Shown here: positions 16,821 through 25,290 of the stretch, piece after piece | Numbering within the stretch: position 1 is the first letter of the stretch | Layout: every line of letters begins with the position of its first letter | DNA from: Chloroflexota bacterium | GTDB lineage: Bacteria > Chloroflexota > Anaerolineae > Anaerolineales > Anaerolineaceae | DNA: 64,000 bases | Direction: 5' to 3' | NCBI GenBank assembly: GCA_012517865.1 | Contig: JAAYUC010000012.1 | Coordinates: 1 to 64,000 of the forward strand | The notes under the pieces: generated by a model | Database searches by the model: none | Told to the model about the DNA's origin: nothing | Seen by the model: the letters and a program-made list of their open reading frames with translations, nothing else | Made by a program: the position numbers and the translations under genes

Positions 16821-17342
16821 ATGGATAAACTTAGCTACCAGCTCGTGATGATAGATGGCGTGCCGGCCGGCCTGTTAGGCCTCAGCGAACTCTTCGAGCA
16901 GCTCTACCAAGAGGGCGTTCTGCCGTACGATTCAGAGCTGGCGGGCAAATTGGTCGCGGGCGTTCGCAAGCACAACTACATTCCAAAAGCCGCCATTGAA
17001 TCGTATCAGGAAGCGCTCAAACTGGAATATCTGCGCTTCTACCATCAGCGTAAAAGCGGCAAACCCCTGGCTCCGCGCGATTACGGGTTATGGGAGGGCC
17101 GTCCCCGCGAGCAAATACCCTGGTTCCCGATTGTATCGAGAGACTTGTGCAACGGCTGCGGAGCGTGCATCGAGATATGCCCTAAAGGGGTTTTTGTCAA
17201 AGAAGACTCGGGCAAAGTTTTTGTGGCGGACCCTTTTCTGTGCATCGTTGGCTGCTGCTTTTGCAAAAGTGCCTGCGAACCGAAAGCAATCCTGATGCCG
17301 AAGCAGGATATGTTGAACGCCTACCGCATCTCGAAAAAGTAA
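16821..17342 (+). CDS. Ferredoxin-type iron-sulfur protein with N-terminal helical module
   Basis: 173 residues. The C-terminal part holds two cysteine sets for 4Fe-4S clusters: CNGCGACIEICPKG (Cys110, 113, 116, 120) and CIVGCCFCKSACEP (Cys141, 145/146, 148, 152). Residues 1-75 are helical and resemble the C-terminal region of the DGC protein at 14670 (pattern LxxDGxxxxxLxxxFxQ, then a late aromatic-rich helix). The gene starts at the base after the SufE-like stop. It likely delivers electrons within the cluster's complex, for example to the radical SAM enzyme encoded next. Confidence 0.88.
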   Translation: MDKLSYQLVMIDGVPAGLLGLSELFEQLYQEGVLPYDSELAGKLVAGVRKHNYIPKAAIESYQEALKLEYLRFYHQRKSGKPLAPRDYGLWEGRPREQIPWFPIVSRDLCNGCGACIEICPKGVFVKEDSGKVFVADPFLCIVGCCFCKSACEPKAILMPKQDMLNAYRISKK

Positions 17343-17359
17343 AAGGGAAACTACAGCCC

Positions 17360-18604
17360 GTGCCTTCAACGCTGCAGATTGACGAAGATGGAAAGCTGAA
17401 TCTCCCGGAGGATTTGAAGAAACGGCTGGGGCTGGATGCGGGCGGCCTGGCGCGCCTTGAGAGTTCGCCCGACGAAGTGACTGTTTCCCGGTCAATCAAC
17501 CACCTAAACAAGGTTTACATAGAACCAACCAACGCGTGCAACCTGACCTGCTCTACCTGCATGCGGAACGTCTGGGATGAACCGCTGGGCTTTCTCTCCA
17601 AAAAGACTTTTGAACGCGTCCTTGAGGGATTACGCGCCTTCAACCCTATTCCGAAAGTTTTCTTTGGGGGGTTCGGTGAGCCGCTTTTCCATCCCCGAAT
17701 TCAGGAGATGGCAGCCGCGGTAAAACAGCTCGGCGCGGAAGTTGAATTGATTACCAACGGCATCCTGTTGGATGATAAAGTGTCTGATTGGATGGTCGAT
17801 TTGGGCGTGAACCGTATTTGGGTATCCATTGATGGGGCATCGCCTGAAAGCTACGCAGATATCCGTCTGGGGGATGAACTGCCTCTGGTGTTGGAAAACC
17901 TTTCGCGCTTGATGAAAAAGAGAGCCGGGCGGGAGCGCGCTTTTCCACATCTGGGGATTGCCTTCGTGGCTATGAAACGGAACATCGCGGACCTCCCGAA
18001 AATTATCGCTCTGGGGAAGAAACTTGGGGCCGACAGCTTTTCCGTCAGCAATGTCCTTCCTCACACGCCGCAACTGCGGGATGAAGTGCTTTATCGCGAG
18101 TCGCTCTTCTATGCCGATACGCCTTCAAGTTCGTACAACTGCACCATTGACTTGCCCCGCATGGATATGTCTGAACGCGTCAGTTCCATCCTGAGCGAGG
18201 CGGTGAAAGCCACGGGGAAAGTCGCCATTTCCGGCAGGAACCTGACGCTTGGGGATGACACCTGCCCGTTCTCGCGGAAAGGCAGCATGTCAATTCGTTG
18301 GGACGGCGAAGTGAGCCCCTGCCTGCCTTTAATGCACACACACACCAGCTTCATTGAGGAAATTGAATGCACCACCTACGCCTGGTCTGTCGGGAATATT
18401 AACAGGATGAGCCTTTCCCAACTCTGGAACCGGGAAACTTATGTCAATTTCCGCAAGAAGTTGTTCGCTTTTGATTTCCCGCCCTGCAGCATTTGCACGA
18501 CAGCCTGCCATATGCTCAAGGACAACCTCACAGACTGCTGGGACAGCCCCCACCCGGCCTGCGGCAGCTGCCTTTGGGCCAAAGGCCTGATACAGTGCCC
18601 CTGA
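17360..18604 (+). CDS. Radical SAM/SPASM protein with AbrB-like N-terminal domain (maturase-like)
   Basis: 414 residues if started at GTG 17360, 17 nt after the ferredoxin stop; an in-frame ATG at 17240 would overlap the ferredoxin by 103 nt and looks spurious. Residues 4-44 (LQIDEDGKLNLPEDLKKRLG, then DAGGLARLE) resemble the SpoVT/AbrB swapped-hairpin domain. The radical SAM motif is CNLTCSTC (Cys60, 64, 67) after YIEPTNA. The C-terminal third has a SPASM-like cysteine set including IRWDGEVSPCLPL, GNINRMSLSQLW and CSICTTAC. SPASM enzymes modify peptides or proteins. The layout recalls radical SAM maturases linked to tungsten oxidoreductases, from memory and untested; no such oxidoreductase is in the window. 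Confidence 0.88.
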   Translation: MPSTLQIDEDGKLNLPEDLKKRLGLDAGGLARLESSPDEVTVSRSINHLNKVYIEPTNACNLTCSTCMRNVWDEPLGFLSKKTFERVLEGLRAFNPIPKVFFGGFGEPLFHPRIQEMAAAVKQLGAEVELITNGILLDDKVSDWMVDLGVNRIWVSIDGASPESYADIRLGDELPLVLENLSRLMKKRAGRERAFPHLGIAFVAMKRNIADLPKIIALGKKLGADSFSVSNVLPHTPQLRDEVLYRESLFYADTPSSSYNCTIDLPRMDMSERVSSILSEAVKATGKVAISGRNLTLGDDTCPFSRKGSMSIRWDGEVSPCLPLMHTHTSFIEEIECTTYAWSVGNINRMSLSQLWNRETYVNFRKKLFAFDFPPCSICTTACHMLKDNLTDCWDSPHPACGSCLWAKGLIQCP

Positions 18605-18738
18605 TATCGACCTCCCCTTCCCGAAATTCAGCGTAGGTCACGGCACTTAACCAATCCTCAAAAATTACAGCCGGATAAAACTGAAAAGGAGCGCCAGTCG
18701 CTCTGGCAGTCATGCTGTCAGGCAGATTGGGAGCAGGC

Positions 18739-19944
18739 TTATTGCTCCTGTGGCAGCGCTTTCGCCCCCAACGCCTCCGAGAACCAGATGCGGCCGCTGA
18801 GGGCTGCCATTGCCAGCAGCCGCAGTGAGGCTTCAACCGCGCTGCCCGCTTTTGCTTGCTGCCCACTCAGCTCCTCCCAATACTCCCGCGCAAGTTCAGA
18901 GCTTTCAGGACCCGCCGCCGCGATTCCATAGCACGCCAACAGACTAAACGCGCTCAGGGTTTCCGCGTCAGGCAAATCAGATTGCGTTTCTTCCGCCGTG
19001 CTCTCCCGGATTTCTGACAGAGCCTCCTGCAGAAAACCCGCTGGCAGCGCGGCCAATTCCCTGCTTTCAGCAGGCAAACCTGCGGGGCAAAGACCCTGAG
19101 CAAGCCCTAGCCCGGCAGCTTCAATCCTCAGTTGGGCGTCCATTCCGGAAAAATCAGGGTGTCGTTTCCAAAACGCGACTTCCGCCTTTTCAGCCTCCGC
19201 CGCCGCTTTTTGCCAGGCGGGGGCGCCGACGCGCGAGAATAAACGCGCGAGCCGCGCGGGAATTCGGGCGTATTCCGCGGAAGCAGAGAGCGCCTGACGC
19301 AGTTCCAGCAGGGCGTCCAGCCGCTGCGCTGCCAGTCGGGCATAATCGAACCGCGCTGAGCGCGTCCACTGAGCGGCCGCGCAGAGCAGCGCATACGCCT
19401 GCCATGCCTCGGCGCGCGGGTCGGCGTTCAGCCGGGCCCCAGGCACAACATCCGGCATCACCTGCCAGCTCATCAGGTCGGGGTGGTCAGCCGCCGGCCG
19501 GCTCAGGCAGAACGCCAGCAGCGCGTCAAAGCGGGTCTGCGCCAGAGGGTCTGCTCCAGCCATCAAAACGCACAGCAGCATACCCAGCGCCTGCGTGAAA
19601 CTGCCAGCAGTCAGCTGGTAGCGCAGCCAGTGCCGCGCAACGCCGGCGCGCACAAAAGCGCGCCCCGCCTCCGCGTCTGGCAGCAAAAAAGCCTCCAGCC
19701 AATGGCTGTACGCGTCTCTCAGGGTCGCGTCCAGGGCTTCCTGCGGTGGGAAGAAGTGCCCGCCGGCTGGCGCTGGATGAGAGCTCTGGGGAAATGGGAA
19801 AGCCGGCGCGCAAGTTTGCACGCTGCCTGCCAGCGCGCGGCGTTTACGTACCTTTTCTATCAACAAAAAAACAAGCGCCGCCAGCAGGAGGAGCAATGCG
19901 GTGCCTGCGATGAGCTGCACATTCAGCAAGAGTTCCGATTTCAC
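18739..19944 (-). CDS. Membrane-anchored GH8-like (six-hairpin) protein, catalytically degenerate
   Basis: 401 residues. One N-terminal membrane segment (about 7-28) with a basic stop-transfer KVRKRR. Residues about 75-210 follow the pattern of glycoside hydrolase family 8: SFTQALGMLLCVLMAG where GH8 has SEGxxYxM, FDALLAF, DLMSWQV where GH8 has LxAW, then NADPRAEAWQAYALL where GH8 has DAD-x-x-x-AYALL. The catalytic Glu of the SEG motif is missing and the Asp motif is altered, so hydrolysis is doubtful. Start is GTG 19944 with AGGAG upstream; it overlaps the YgiQ stop by 4 bp (GTGA). The family call is by eye and moderate. Confidence 0.6.
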   Translation of the reverse strand: MKSELLLNVQLIAGTALLLLLAALVFLLIEKVRKRRALAGSVQTCAPAFPFPQSSHPAPAGGHFFPPQEALDATLRDAYSHWLEAFLLPDAEAGRAFVRAGVARHWLRYQLTAGSFTQALGMLLCVLMAGADPLAQTRFDALLAFCLSRPAADHPDLMSWQVMPDVVPGARLNADPRAEAWQAYALLCAAAQWTRSARFDYARLAAQRLDALLELRQALSASAEYARIPARLARLFSRVGAPAWQKAAAEAEKAEVAFWKRHPDFSGMDAQLRIEAAGLGLAQGLCPAGLPAESRELAALPAGFLQEALSEIRESTAEETQSDLPDAETLSAFSLLACYGIAAAGPESSELAREYWEELSGQQAKAGSAVEASLRLLAMAALSGRIWFSEALGAKALPQEQ

Positions 19945-22376
19945 CCGTGCTCCTGCGTGGACGAGCCGCCACCCTGCCCGCCTTTGTTTGCGCGCGGTTT
20001 GTAATTGCGTTTGGGCTTATTGCGGCCGTCCGGCTTTCGATAGTCCGGTTTGCCGCTTTGCTGCCGGTTCTGCCGCCCCGCGCTTTCGCCCGGTTTCCAA
20101 TCCTTGCGCTCGCGGTATGGGCGCTCCCCGCCTTCACGCGGCGGGCGGGCTGTGCTGGGCGCGCCTTCGCGCGGTTTCCAGTCCTTGCGCTCGCGGTATG
20201 GGCGCTCTCCGCCTTCGCGCGGCGGGCGGGCTGTGCTGGGCGCGCCTTCGCGCGGTTTCCAGTCCTTGCGCTCGCGGTACGGGCGCTCTCCGCTTTCACG
20301 CGGCGGGCGGGCTGTACTGGGCGCGCCTTCGCGCGGTTTCCAATCCTTGCGCTCGCGGTATGGGCGCTCTCCGCCTTCGCGCGACGGGCGAACTGAAGCG
20401 GCGCGGCCGGTCTTTTCCCCTCTGGCAGAAGATTCCGCCCGGCTGCGCTGGCGTTCCTCCCATCCTACGGGAGGCTGATTATGCAAAAAGCTGCCAAAGT
20501 CGTCGCGAACCACCCGCACCGCCGGCTTTTCTTCCCCGATTCCCAGCGGCTTCTCCTCACGGATAAGAGGAGCCCGCCGCGTTCCTCCGCCTGTCTCCGC
20601 CAGCCTGGGTTTCTCCGCACGCGCGGTATCCGCCGGACCAGGCCTGGCGGCCGGCTTTACCCCTTCCGGACTTCCGCTGCCGCGTTTATTATCCCAGCCC
20701 GTAATGACAGCTTTTTGGCGCATTTTACCAGTCTGGCTTTTCTCCACAAACAGCGGTTGGCCGGTGAATGGGTCTTTTTCGGTGTAGTACATCAGGCTGG
20801 CATATGTGGAGGGCGTCGGCGTAAAGATTTGCACCTGTTCCGGCAGCACGCCCAGTTTTTCACTGGCAAACTGCCGCAAGGAGAGCATGTCACCGTCGGT
20901 GCAGCCGGGATGCGCGGCAATCAAGTAGTAGGTTAGATACTGCTCTTTCCCCAGGCGCTGGTTAATCGCCTCAAATCGCTGTTTGAATGCCAGCAGGCTT
21001 TCGGTGCCCGGTTTGCGCATATGCTTTAGCACTTCGGGTTGGGAATGTTCGGGCGCAAGCTTCAGCTGTCCCGAGACGTGGTGCCCGACCAGTTCTTCCA
21101 TATAGCTGCCGCCGTGTTCGTCATCCGCCATCACCAAATCGTGCCGGATGCCGGAACCGATGAAAACTTTGCGCACCCCTTCCACCTGGCGCAGCGCTTT
21201 CAGCAGTCCTGTGTGGGGGGCATGCGTGAGCCCCAGCAGCGGGCACACCTGCGGGTAGATGCAGCTTTTATCCTGACATGCCCCGCGGCGGGCTTTGAGC
21301 TGGCACTCAAATCCGTACATGTTCGCGGTCGGCCCCGAAAGGTCGTGGATGATGCCGTGAAAGCCGGGGCGGTCTTTCATTGCGCGGGCCTCCGCCAGGA
21401 TGGACGCCTTGGAACGCCATGCCACCCGCCTGCCCTCATGCACCGCGATTGCGCAAAAGTTGCACTCGCCGTAACAGCCACGGTGGGTCGGGATGGAAAA
21501 CTGGATTGTTTCCAGAGCCCGCACCTCGCCCTGCGCAGCGTAATAGGGATGCACAGCGTGCTCAAAAGTCAGAGCGTAAACTTCATCCATCTCGTCCGTT
21601 GTCAGTGTGGGTGCCGGCGGATTTTGAACCACATAGCGGTCCGCGTAACGCTGCGCCAACCCTTTCGCGCTTATGGGATCGTTGTTTCTGTAGAACAAAT
21701 GGAACATCGCGATAAACTGGTCTTTATCCGCGCAAACCTCTTCGTACGAAGGCAGTTCCAGATAATTGGCGGGTTTTTCGGCGCTGGCATATACCAGCCC
21801 GCGCAAACCGCGCGGGTCCTCGCCTGCGCGCAGGGCATCCGCCAGCGCGAGGACGGACAAATCCGCCATCCCATAGAGGAGAAAATCGGCCTTGGCATCC
21901 AGGATAATGGACCGGCGGAGCGAATCCGACCAGAAATCGTAGTGCGCCACGCGCCGCAAAGAAGCTTCTACCCCGCCCAAAATAATGGGAGCGGTATGCT
22001 TAAAATACTGGCGGATAAGATTGGAATAAACAATGACTGCGCGGTCCGGCCGGCGGTTATTCAGCCCGCCCGGTGTGTGGTCGTCCGTGCGGCGCGGTTT
22101 GCCCAAGGCGGTGGTATTGGCCACCATAGAGTCCACGGTGCCGCCCGTGACGCCCCAAAAAAGGCGCGGTTCACCCAGACGGGTGATATCCGCGGCGCTT
22201 CTGATATCCGGCTGGGCGATAATCCCGACGCGGTATCCGCGGCGCATCAGCTGTTTTCCAATCAGCGCTGCGCCGGAAAATGGGCTGTCTATGTACGTAT
22301 CTCCGCTGACCAGGATGACATCAAGCTCCGGCCAGTCTAGTGCCTTGAGTTCTTCGGGGGTAGTTGGGATGAACAT
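19941..22376 (-). CDS. ygiQ: YgiQ-family radical SAM protein with repetitive basic C-terminal tail
   Basis: 811 residues. The N-terminus (FIPTTPEELKALDWPELDVI, later YIDSPFSGAALIGKQL and GGVEASLRR) is classic YgiQ. The radical SAM cysteines are in THRGCYGECNFCAI at about residue 317. The final 200 residues form a charged, disordered tail built on four copies of a 27-residue unit with core RPYRERKDWKPREG, encoded by an 81-bp tandem repeat. The function of YgiQ proteins is not established in general. The tail is strongly basic and may bind RNA or DNA. The start is leaderless-like, with a -10-like hexamer 6 nt before ATG. Downstream it overlaps the GH8-like gene. Confidence 0.93.
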   Translation of the reverse strand: MFIPTTPEELKALDWPELDVILVSGDTYIDSPFSGAALIGKQLMRRGYRVGIIAQPDIRSAADITRLGEPRLFWGVTGGTVDSMVANTTALGKPRRTDDHTPGGLNNRRPDRAVIVYSNLIRQYFKHTAPIILGGVEASLRRVAHYDFWSDSLRRSIILDAKADFLLYGMADLSVLALADALRAGEDPRGLRGLVYASAEKPANYLELPSYEEVCADKDQFIAMFHLFYRNNDPISAKGLAQRYADRYVVQNPPAPTLTTDEMDEVYALTFEHAVHPYYAAQGEVRALETIQFSIPTHRGCYGECNFCAIAVHEGRRVAWRSKASILAEARAMKDRPGFHGIIHDLSGPTANMYGFECQLKARRGACQDKSCIYPQVCPLLGLTHAPHTGLLKALRQVEGVRKVFIGSGIRHDLVMADDEHGGSYMEELVGHHVSGQLKLAPEHSQPEVLKHMRKPGTESLLAFKQRFEAINQRLGKEQYLTYYLIAAHPGCTDGDMLSLRQFASEKLGVLPEQVQIFTPTPSTYASLMYYTEKDPFTGQPLFVEKSQTGKMRQKAVITGWDNKRGSGSPEGVKPAARPGPADTARAEKPRLAETGGGTRRAPLIREEKPLGIGEEKPAVRVVRDDFGSFLHNQPPVGWEERQRSRAESSARGEKTGRAASVRPSREGGERPYRERKDWKPREGAPSTARPPRESGERPYRERKDWKPREGAPSTARPPREGGERPYRERKDWKPREGAPSTARPPREGGERPYRERKDWKPGESAGRQNRQQSGKPDYRKPDGRNKPKRNYKPRANKGGQGGGSSTQEHG
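20091..20395 (-). repeat. 81-bp tandem repeat inside the ygiQ 3' end, about 3.8 copies
   Basis: Copies begin at about 20091, 20172, 20253 and 20334, exactly 81 bp apart, with only scattered substitutions. The unit is a multiple of three, so copy number can change without frameshift. Each encodes 27 residues with core RPYRERKDWKPREG. Confidence 0.95.
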
Positions 22377-22382
22377 GCTGTA

Positions 22383-22388
22383 ATGATA
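22383..22388 (-). promoter_or_regulatory. -10-like hexamer 6 nt before ygiQ ATG
   Basis: TATCAT on the minus strand, then 6 nt, then ATG at 22376. No Shine-Dalgarno fits, consistent with a leaderless mRNA. No good -35 was seen. Confidence 0.4.
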
Positions 22389-22509
22389 ACCGATATTCGC
22401 GCGGTGTTATGCCGGCGTACCAGCCCGCGCGCAAGCCTCCGGGGCGCCCCGCCTCCGGAGTGATGGGCACACTACATAGAGAAATGATTAAGCCAGAGCG
22501 GTTTCCTTT

Positions 22510-23451
22510 TCAAGGAAGAATGCGCATGGACGCAATCATCGCGTCCAGCACGTTCAGCGACGGAGTAAAGCGGTCCGGCGCTTCGGAGTTCAGTACCGCG
22601 CTGGTCTCTGCCAGATATGTGCTGAAATTATTGATGAACGCCTCATAATCAGCGGGGTCTGCAGCGTGCATCGGCAGGGCCGCGCTGTTGATGGGAAGCA
22701 CCATGCTGATATAGTACGTATTGTCCGTGCTGATACCCTGGTAGGTGAAGAAAATATTATAGTTATCCACCGGGTAAACAGCCTGCGCGTACATGGAGAG
22801 GAAGCGGATGCCGGAACCCGACTTAAAGTCAACGAATTTTGCCTGCGCGTTGAATACCTGGCCGGCATTCCAGAAGGGAATGAACGGCAGGACGGTATTA
22901 TAGGAAATATTGACCGGGCGCGTCTGCAGCAGCGTGTTGAGATGTTCAAACTTATCAGTGGCCGCCTGACTAATTTCCATAAAATCCGCTACGGGATAGA
23001 CGCGGATTTCCGGGCTGTGAAAAGCGTCTGGAATCACATAGCCGTCAAAAGTGATGCTGAGATATTCGGGCTGGATATCCCCGGGGAAAGCGTTATCACC
23101 CTCCAGGACAGCCGGCACAATGGTGTAGTTTACGTCCTGGGCGAGATAGGCCGGCATATCAAATTGAAAGTTTCCAAAAACATACCGGACCGTCCCTGGC
23201 GCAGGGGGCTCTTCTGTCGGGCTGGCTGTCTGCGCGGGCTCTTCAGCGGTCGGCACGGCGGTATCGGTTGGAATCAGCGCAACCGCGGTTTGTGTGGCGC
23301 TTAAGGCCATTTGCGTCTGGGCAAGGTCCTGCGCGGCCGTGGCGACAGTGTCTGGCTCAGTGGTTCCGGAAAATGGCAGTTGGCAGGCTGCCGCGGCAAG
23401 CGCCATCAGCGCAAGACATGCCAGAATGCAGGCAATTTTCCAATTCTTCAT
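22510..23451 (-). CDS. Lipoprotein of unknown function with Thr/Pro-rich linker
   Basis: 313 residues. The signal peptide ends at the lipobox AAAAC (Cys23). A Thr/Ala/Pro linker (about 30-85) leads to a globular part from TVRYVFGNFQFDMPAYLAQD. No enzyme motifs are visible, and the one recognisable theme is a long beta-rich exported domain. It lies downstream of the DUF4173-like gene on the same strand, separated by a hairpin. Lipoproteins with this linker style recur through the window and are common in Anaerolineae. Confidence 0.8.
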   Translation of the reverse strand: MKNWKIACILACLALMALAAAACQLPFSGTTEPDTVATAAQDLAQTQMALSATQTAVALIPTDTAVPTAEEPAQTASPTEEPPAPGTVRYVFGNFQFDMPAYLAQDVNYTIVPAVLEGDNAFPGDIQPEYLSITFDGYVIPDAFHSPEIRVYPVADFMEISQAATDKFEHLNTLLQTRPVNISYNTVLPFIPFWNAGQVFNAQAKFVDFKSGSGIRFLSMYAQAVYPVDNYNIFFTYQGISTDNTYYISMVLPINSAALPMHAADPADYEAFINNFSTYLAETSAVLNSEAPDRFTPSLNVLDAMIASMRILP

Positions 23452-23512
23452 CGCTCCTCCAATGTGAAAGAAAACGGGACTTTTTTATTATACAGGATTT
23501 AGGTGAAAATTA

Positions 23513-23543
23513 AGCGGCGCGCAGTTAAAAATCGCGCGCCGCT
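23513..23543 (-). terminator. Hairpin between the DUF4173-like gene and the lipoprotein gene
   Basis: A 10-bp G/C stem (23513-23522 with 23534-23543). On the minus strand it is followed by TTAATTTTC, a weak T-run; on the plus strand six T follow. Confidence 0.6.
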
Positions 23544-23568
23544 TTTTTCCCGACCTTATCACCCACCC

Positions 23569-25290
23569 TTACCGCGCTGAATCCGTAAATGCGCAAATAA
23601 ACGGCTGCGCTTCAATCAGGATTCCTCTGCCTTCCGGAAAATCCTGCAGCGGATACGCTGCCAGCGCATCCGCGCGGCTTTGATAGAGCCGCCCGCCAGC
23701 GGCGCGCGACGCATGCCAGGATGCCCAGAACGGGGAATCCGGGTTGTTTTGCGCGAAACGGGCCGCTCGACAGGACAGCGCGAGCCCCAGCGCGTCTTTC
23801 AGCTCTGGAGTGAGTGCGGGGTCATCAAATGAAGCAAACAGCTCAGGCGTTGCATCCTCAGAAAGCGCGGTTCCTGCCAGATAAGCGAGGTCCAGCGTAT
23901 TTCCGGCCTGGGCGTGCGCCAGGTTCTGCCGCGCGATTGTGCGGTCCACGTTGAGAAAAGCGAGTGTGAGCCCAAAAGCAAGCACCAGGATGAGCAAAAC
24001 AGCCGCCAGGTATTTGTACGAGCGGGTAATCTCCAGCGCGGCCGAAATTGCCAGAATCAGGCCCAGAAAAATCATGAAAACATGCGCCGTCAGGCGCGCC
24101 TGCGTGAAGCCGTAGGCGGCTTCGTAAAGGCTGAGGCGCTGGAAGGCCGAGAGAAGCACCACGCCGGTTTGCAGAAGGAGCAATGTGGCCAGGATGGAAA
24201 ACAGCAGCCTGCGTTTGCGGTCTTCCCTGCGCGTGAAGGATGCCAGACCGTAATGCACCAACAGCGTGAAAACCGCCGCCACCACCAGCTCAAAGAAACC
24301 GCGCCGGGCATACTCGGCGTAGGTAAAGCCTTCCACGTTGATATTTTGTTCCCCCGCGAAGAAATACTTCACCTGCACGAGCACGAAGACGGCAAACAGC
24401 AGGTTCAGCGCCGCCAGTATAATCGCGCTCTCGGTCATCCCAAGGAAGGGCTTTATCAGTGGCTGGTCCGGTTCGAGCGGCAGCCTTTCCTCCGTCCTGG
24501 TCAGGGCATGCCAAACCAATCCGAACAAACAGTAGCTCAGACCGAGCACGAATAAGCCGCGGAAAACAAATTCCTCCGGTCTCTCAATTTTGATCCACTC
24601 CAAAAGCGCTGAAAGCCGGCTTGAAAACACAGCGTCGGCAGACGCGAGCAGCAGACCGAGCAGCGCGACCAAAGGCAGCGCGATCAGGATTCCGCGCAGC
24701 ACCGCGCCCGAACGCAGCCCGCCCCGACTGGACGGCTCCGCCCCCTGGGATTCCTTACCGCGCTGCGCCGATTGAATCAACCCGGCCGGCAGACCAACCA
24801 GCGCCGACGCGGCCAGCCGCAGCCCCTGCGTGACGTATTCCCGCAGGCGGTAGACAAAACCCTGCCCATTAAGGAAGCTGACTGCCAGAAGAACGGTTCC
24901 CAGGAGGGAAAAGAGCACCAGCGCGGCTGTGGTAAATCCCTCCGCGCGAAACATGGTAAGAACGGCCGACGCGCCTGTCAGAAGCGCGAGGAGCATGCTG
25001 GAAAGAGGCACCCGCTTATGTTCCAGCGCGGCGGAGAGAAAAAGAACTGCCAACAGCAGATTCACAGCAATCGCCCACTGGGCTCCGGGCTGGCGGTAAA
25101 AAACAATGCGGTCCACCAGCAGCGCGAGGGAGAATACCAGCAGCAGCACCCATAAAGGCTTGCGCAGCACAGCAGGCGGATTTTTCAAGCTCTCAGGTCC
25201 TCTGCCTTCCGCGCCGCTGTCTGAGTTTTGGACTGGTCCGGGCGCGATTCCGTCAGGTAATTCGTTGTCTGTTGTGAACGATGTTTGCAT
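23569..25290 (-). CDS. DUF4173/DUF4153-like polytopic membrane protein
   Basis: 573 residues from ATG 25290, chosen because AAGGAG lies just upstream. About 12 hydrophobic segments fill residues 50-450. The stretch NVDRTIARQNLAHAQAG followed by LDLAYLAGTALSEDATPEL is the characteristic tail motif of DUF4173/DUF4153 proteins, which are membrane proteins of unknown biochemical role. The C-terminal 110 residues are soluble, with WASWHASRAAG near the end. It reads divergently from the degV gene across a 313-nt gap. I cannot assign a function. Confidence 0.82.
   Translation of the reverse strand: MQTSFTTDNELPDGIAPGPVQNSDSGAEGRGPESLKNPPAVLRKPLWVLLLVFSLALLVDRIVFYRQPGAQWAIAVNLLLAVLFLSAALEHKRVPLSSMLLALLTGASAVLTMFRAEGFTTAALVLFSLLGTVLLAVSFLNGQGFVYRLREYVTQGLRLAASALVGLPAGLIQSAQRGKESQGAEPSSRGGLRSGAVLRGILIALPLVALLGLLLASADAVFSSRLSALLEWIKIERPEEFVFRGLFVLGLSYCLFGLVWHALTRTEERLPLEPDQPLIKPFLGMTESAIILAALNLLFAVFVLVQVKYFFAGEQNINVEGFTYAEYARRGFFELVVAAVFTLLVHYGLASFTRREDRKRRLLFSILATLLLLQTGVVLLSAFQRLSLYEAAYGFTQARLTAHVFMIFLGLILAISAALEITRSYKYLAAVLLILVLAFGLTLAFLNVDRTIARQNLAHAQAGNTLDLAYLAGTALSEDATPELFASFDDPALTPELKDALGLALSCRAARFAQNNPDSPFWASWHASRAAGGRLYQSRADALAAYPLQDFPEGRGILIEAQPFICAFTDSAR

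Noticed and set aside
17240..17359. Upstream ATG as the start of the radical SAM protein
   Set aside because: It would overlap the ferredoxin cysteine region by about 100 nt and gives no conserved sequence; GTG 17360 yields an AbrB-like start.
19901..20566. Several long plus-strand open frames over the ygiQ repeat
   Set aside because: The 81-bp repeat is a multiple of three and stop-free in many frames; the minus-strand YgiQ protein explains the region.
21039..22340. 433-codon plus-strand open frame
   Set aside because: Antisense to YgiQ, whose radical SAM motifs are unambiguous.
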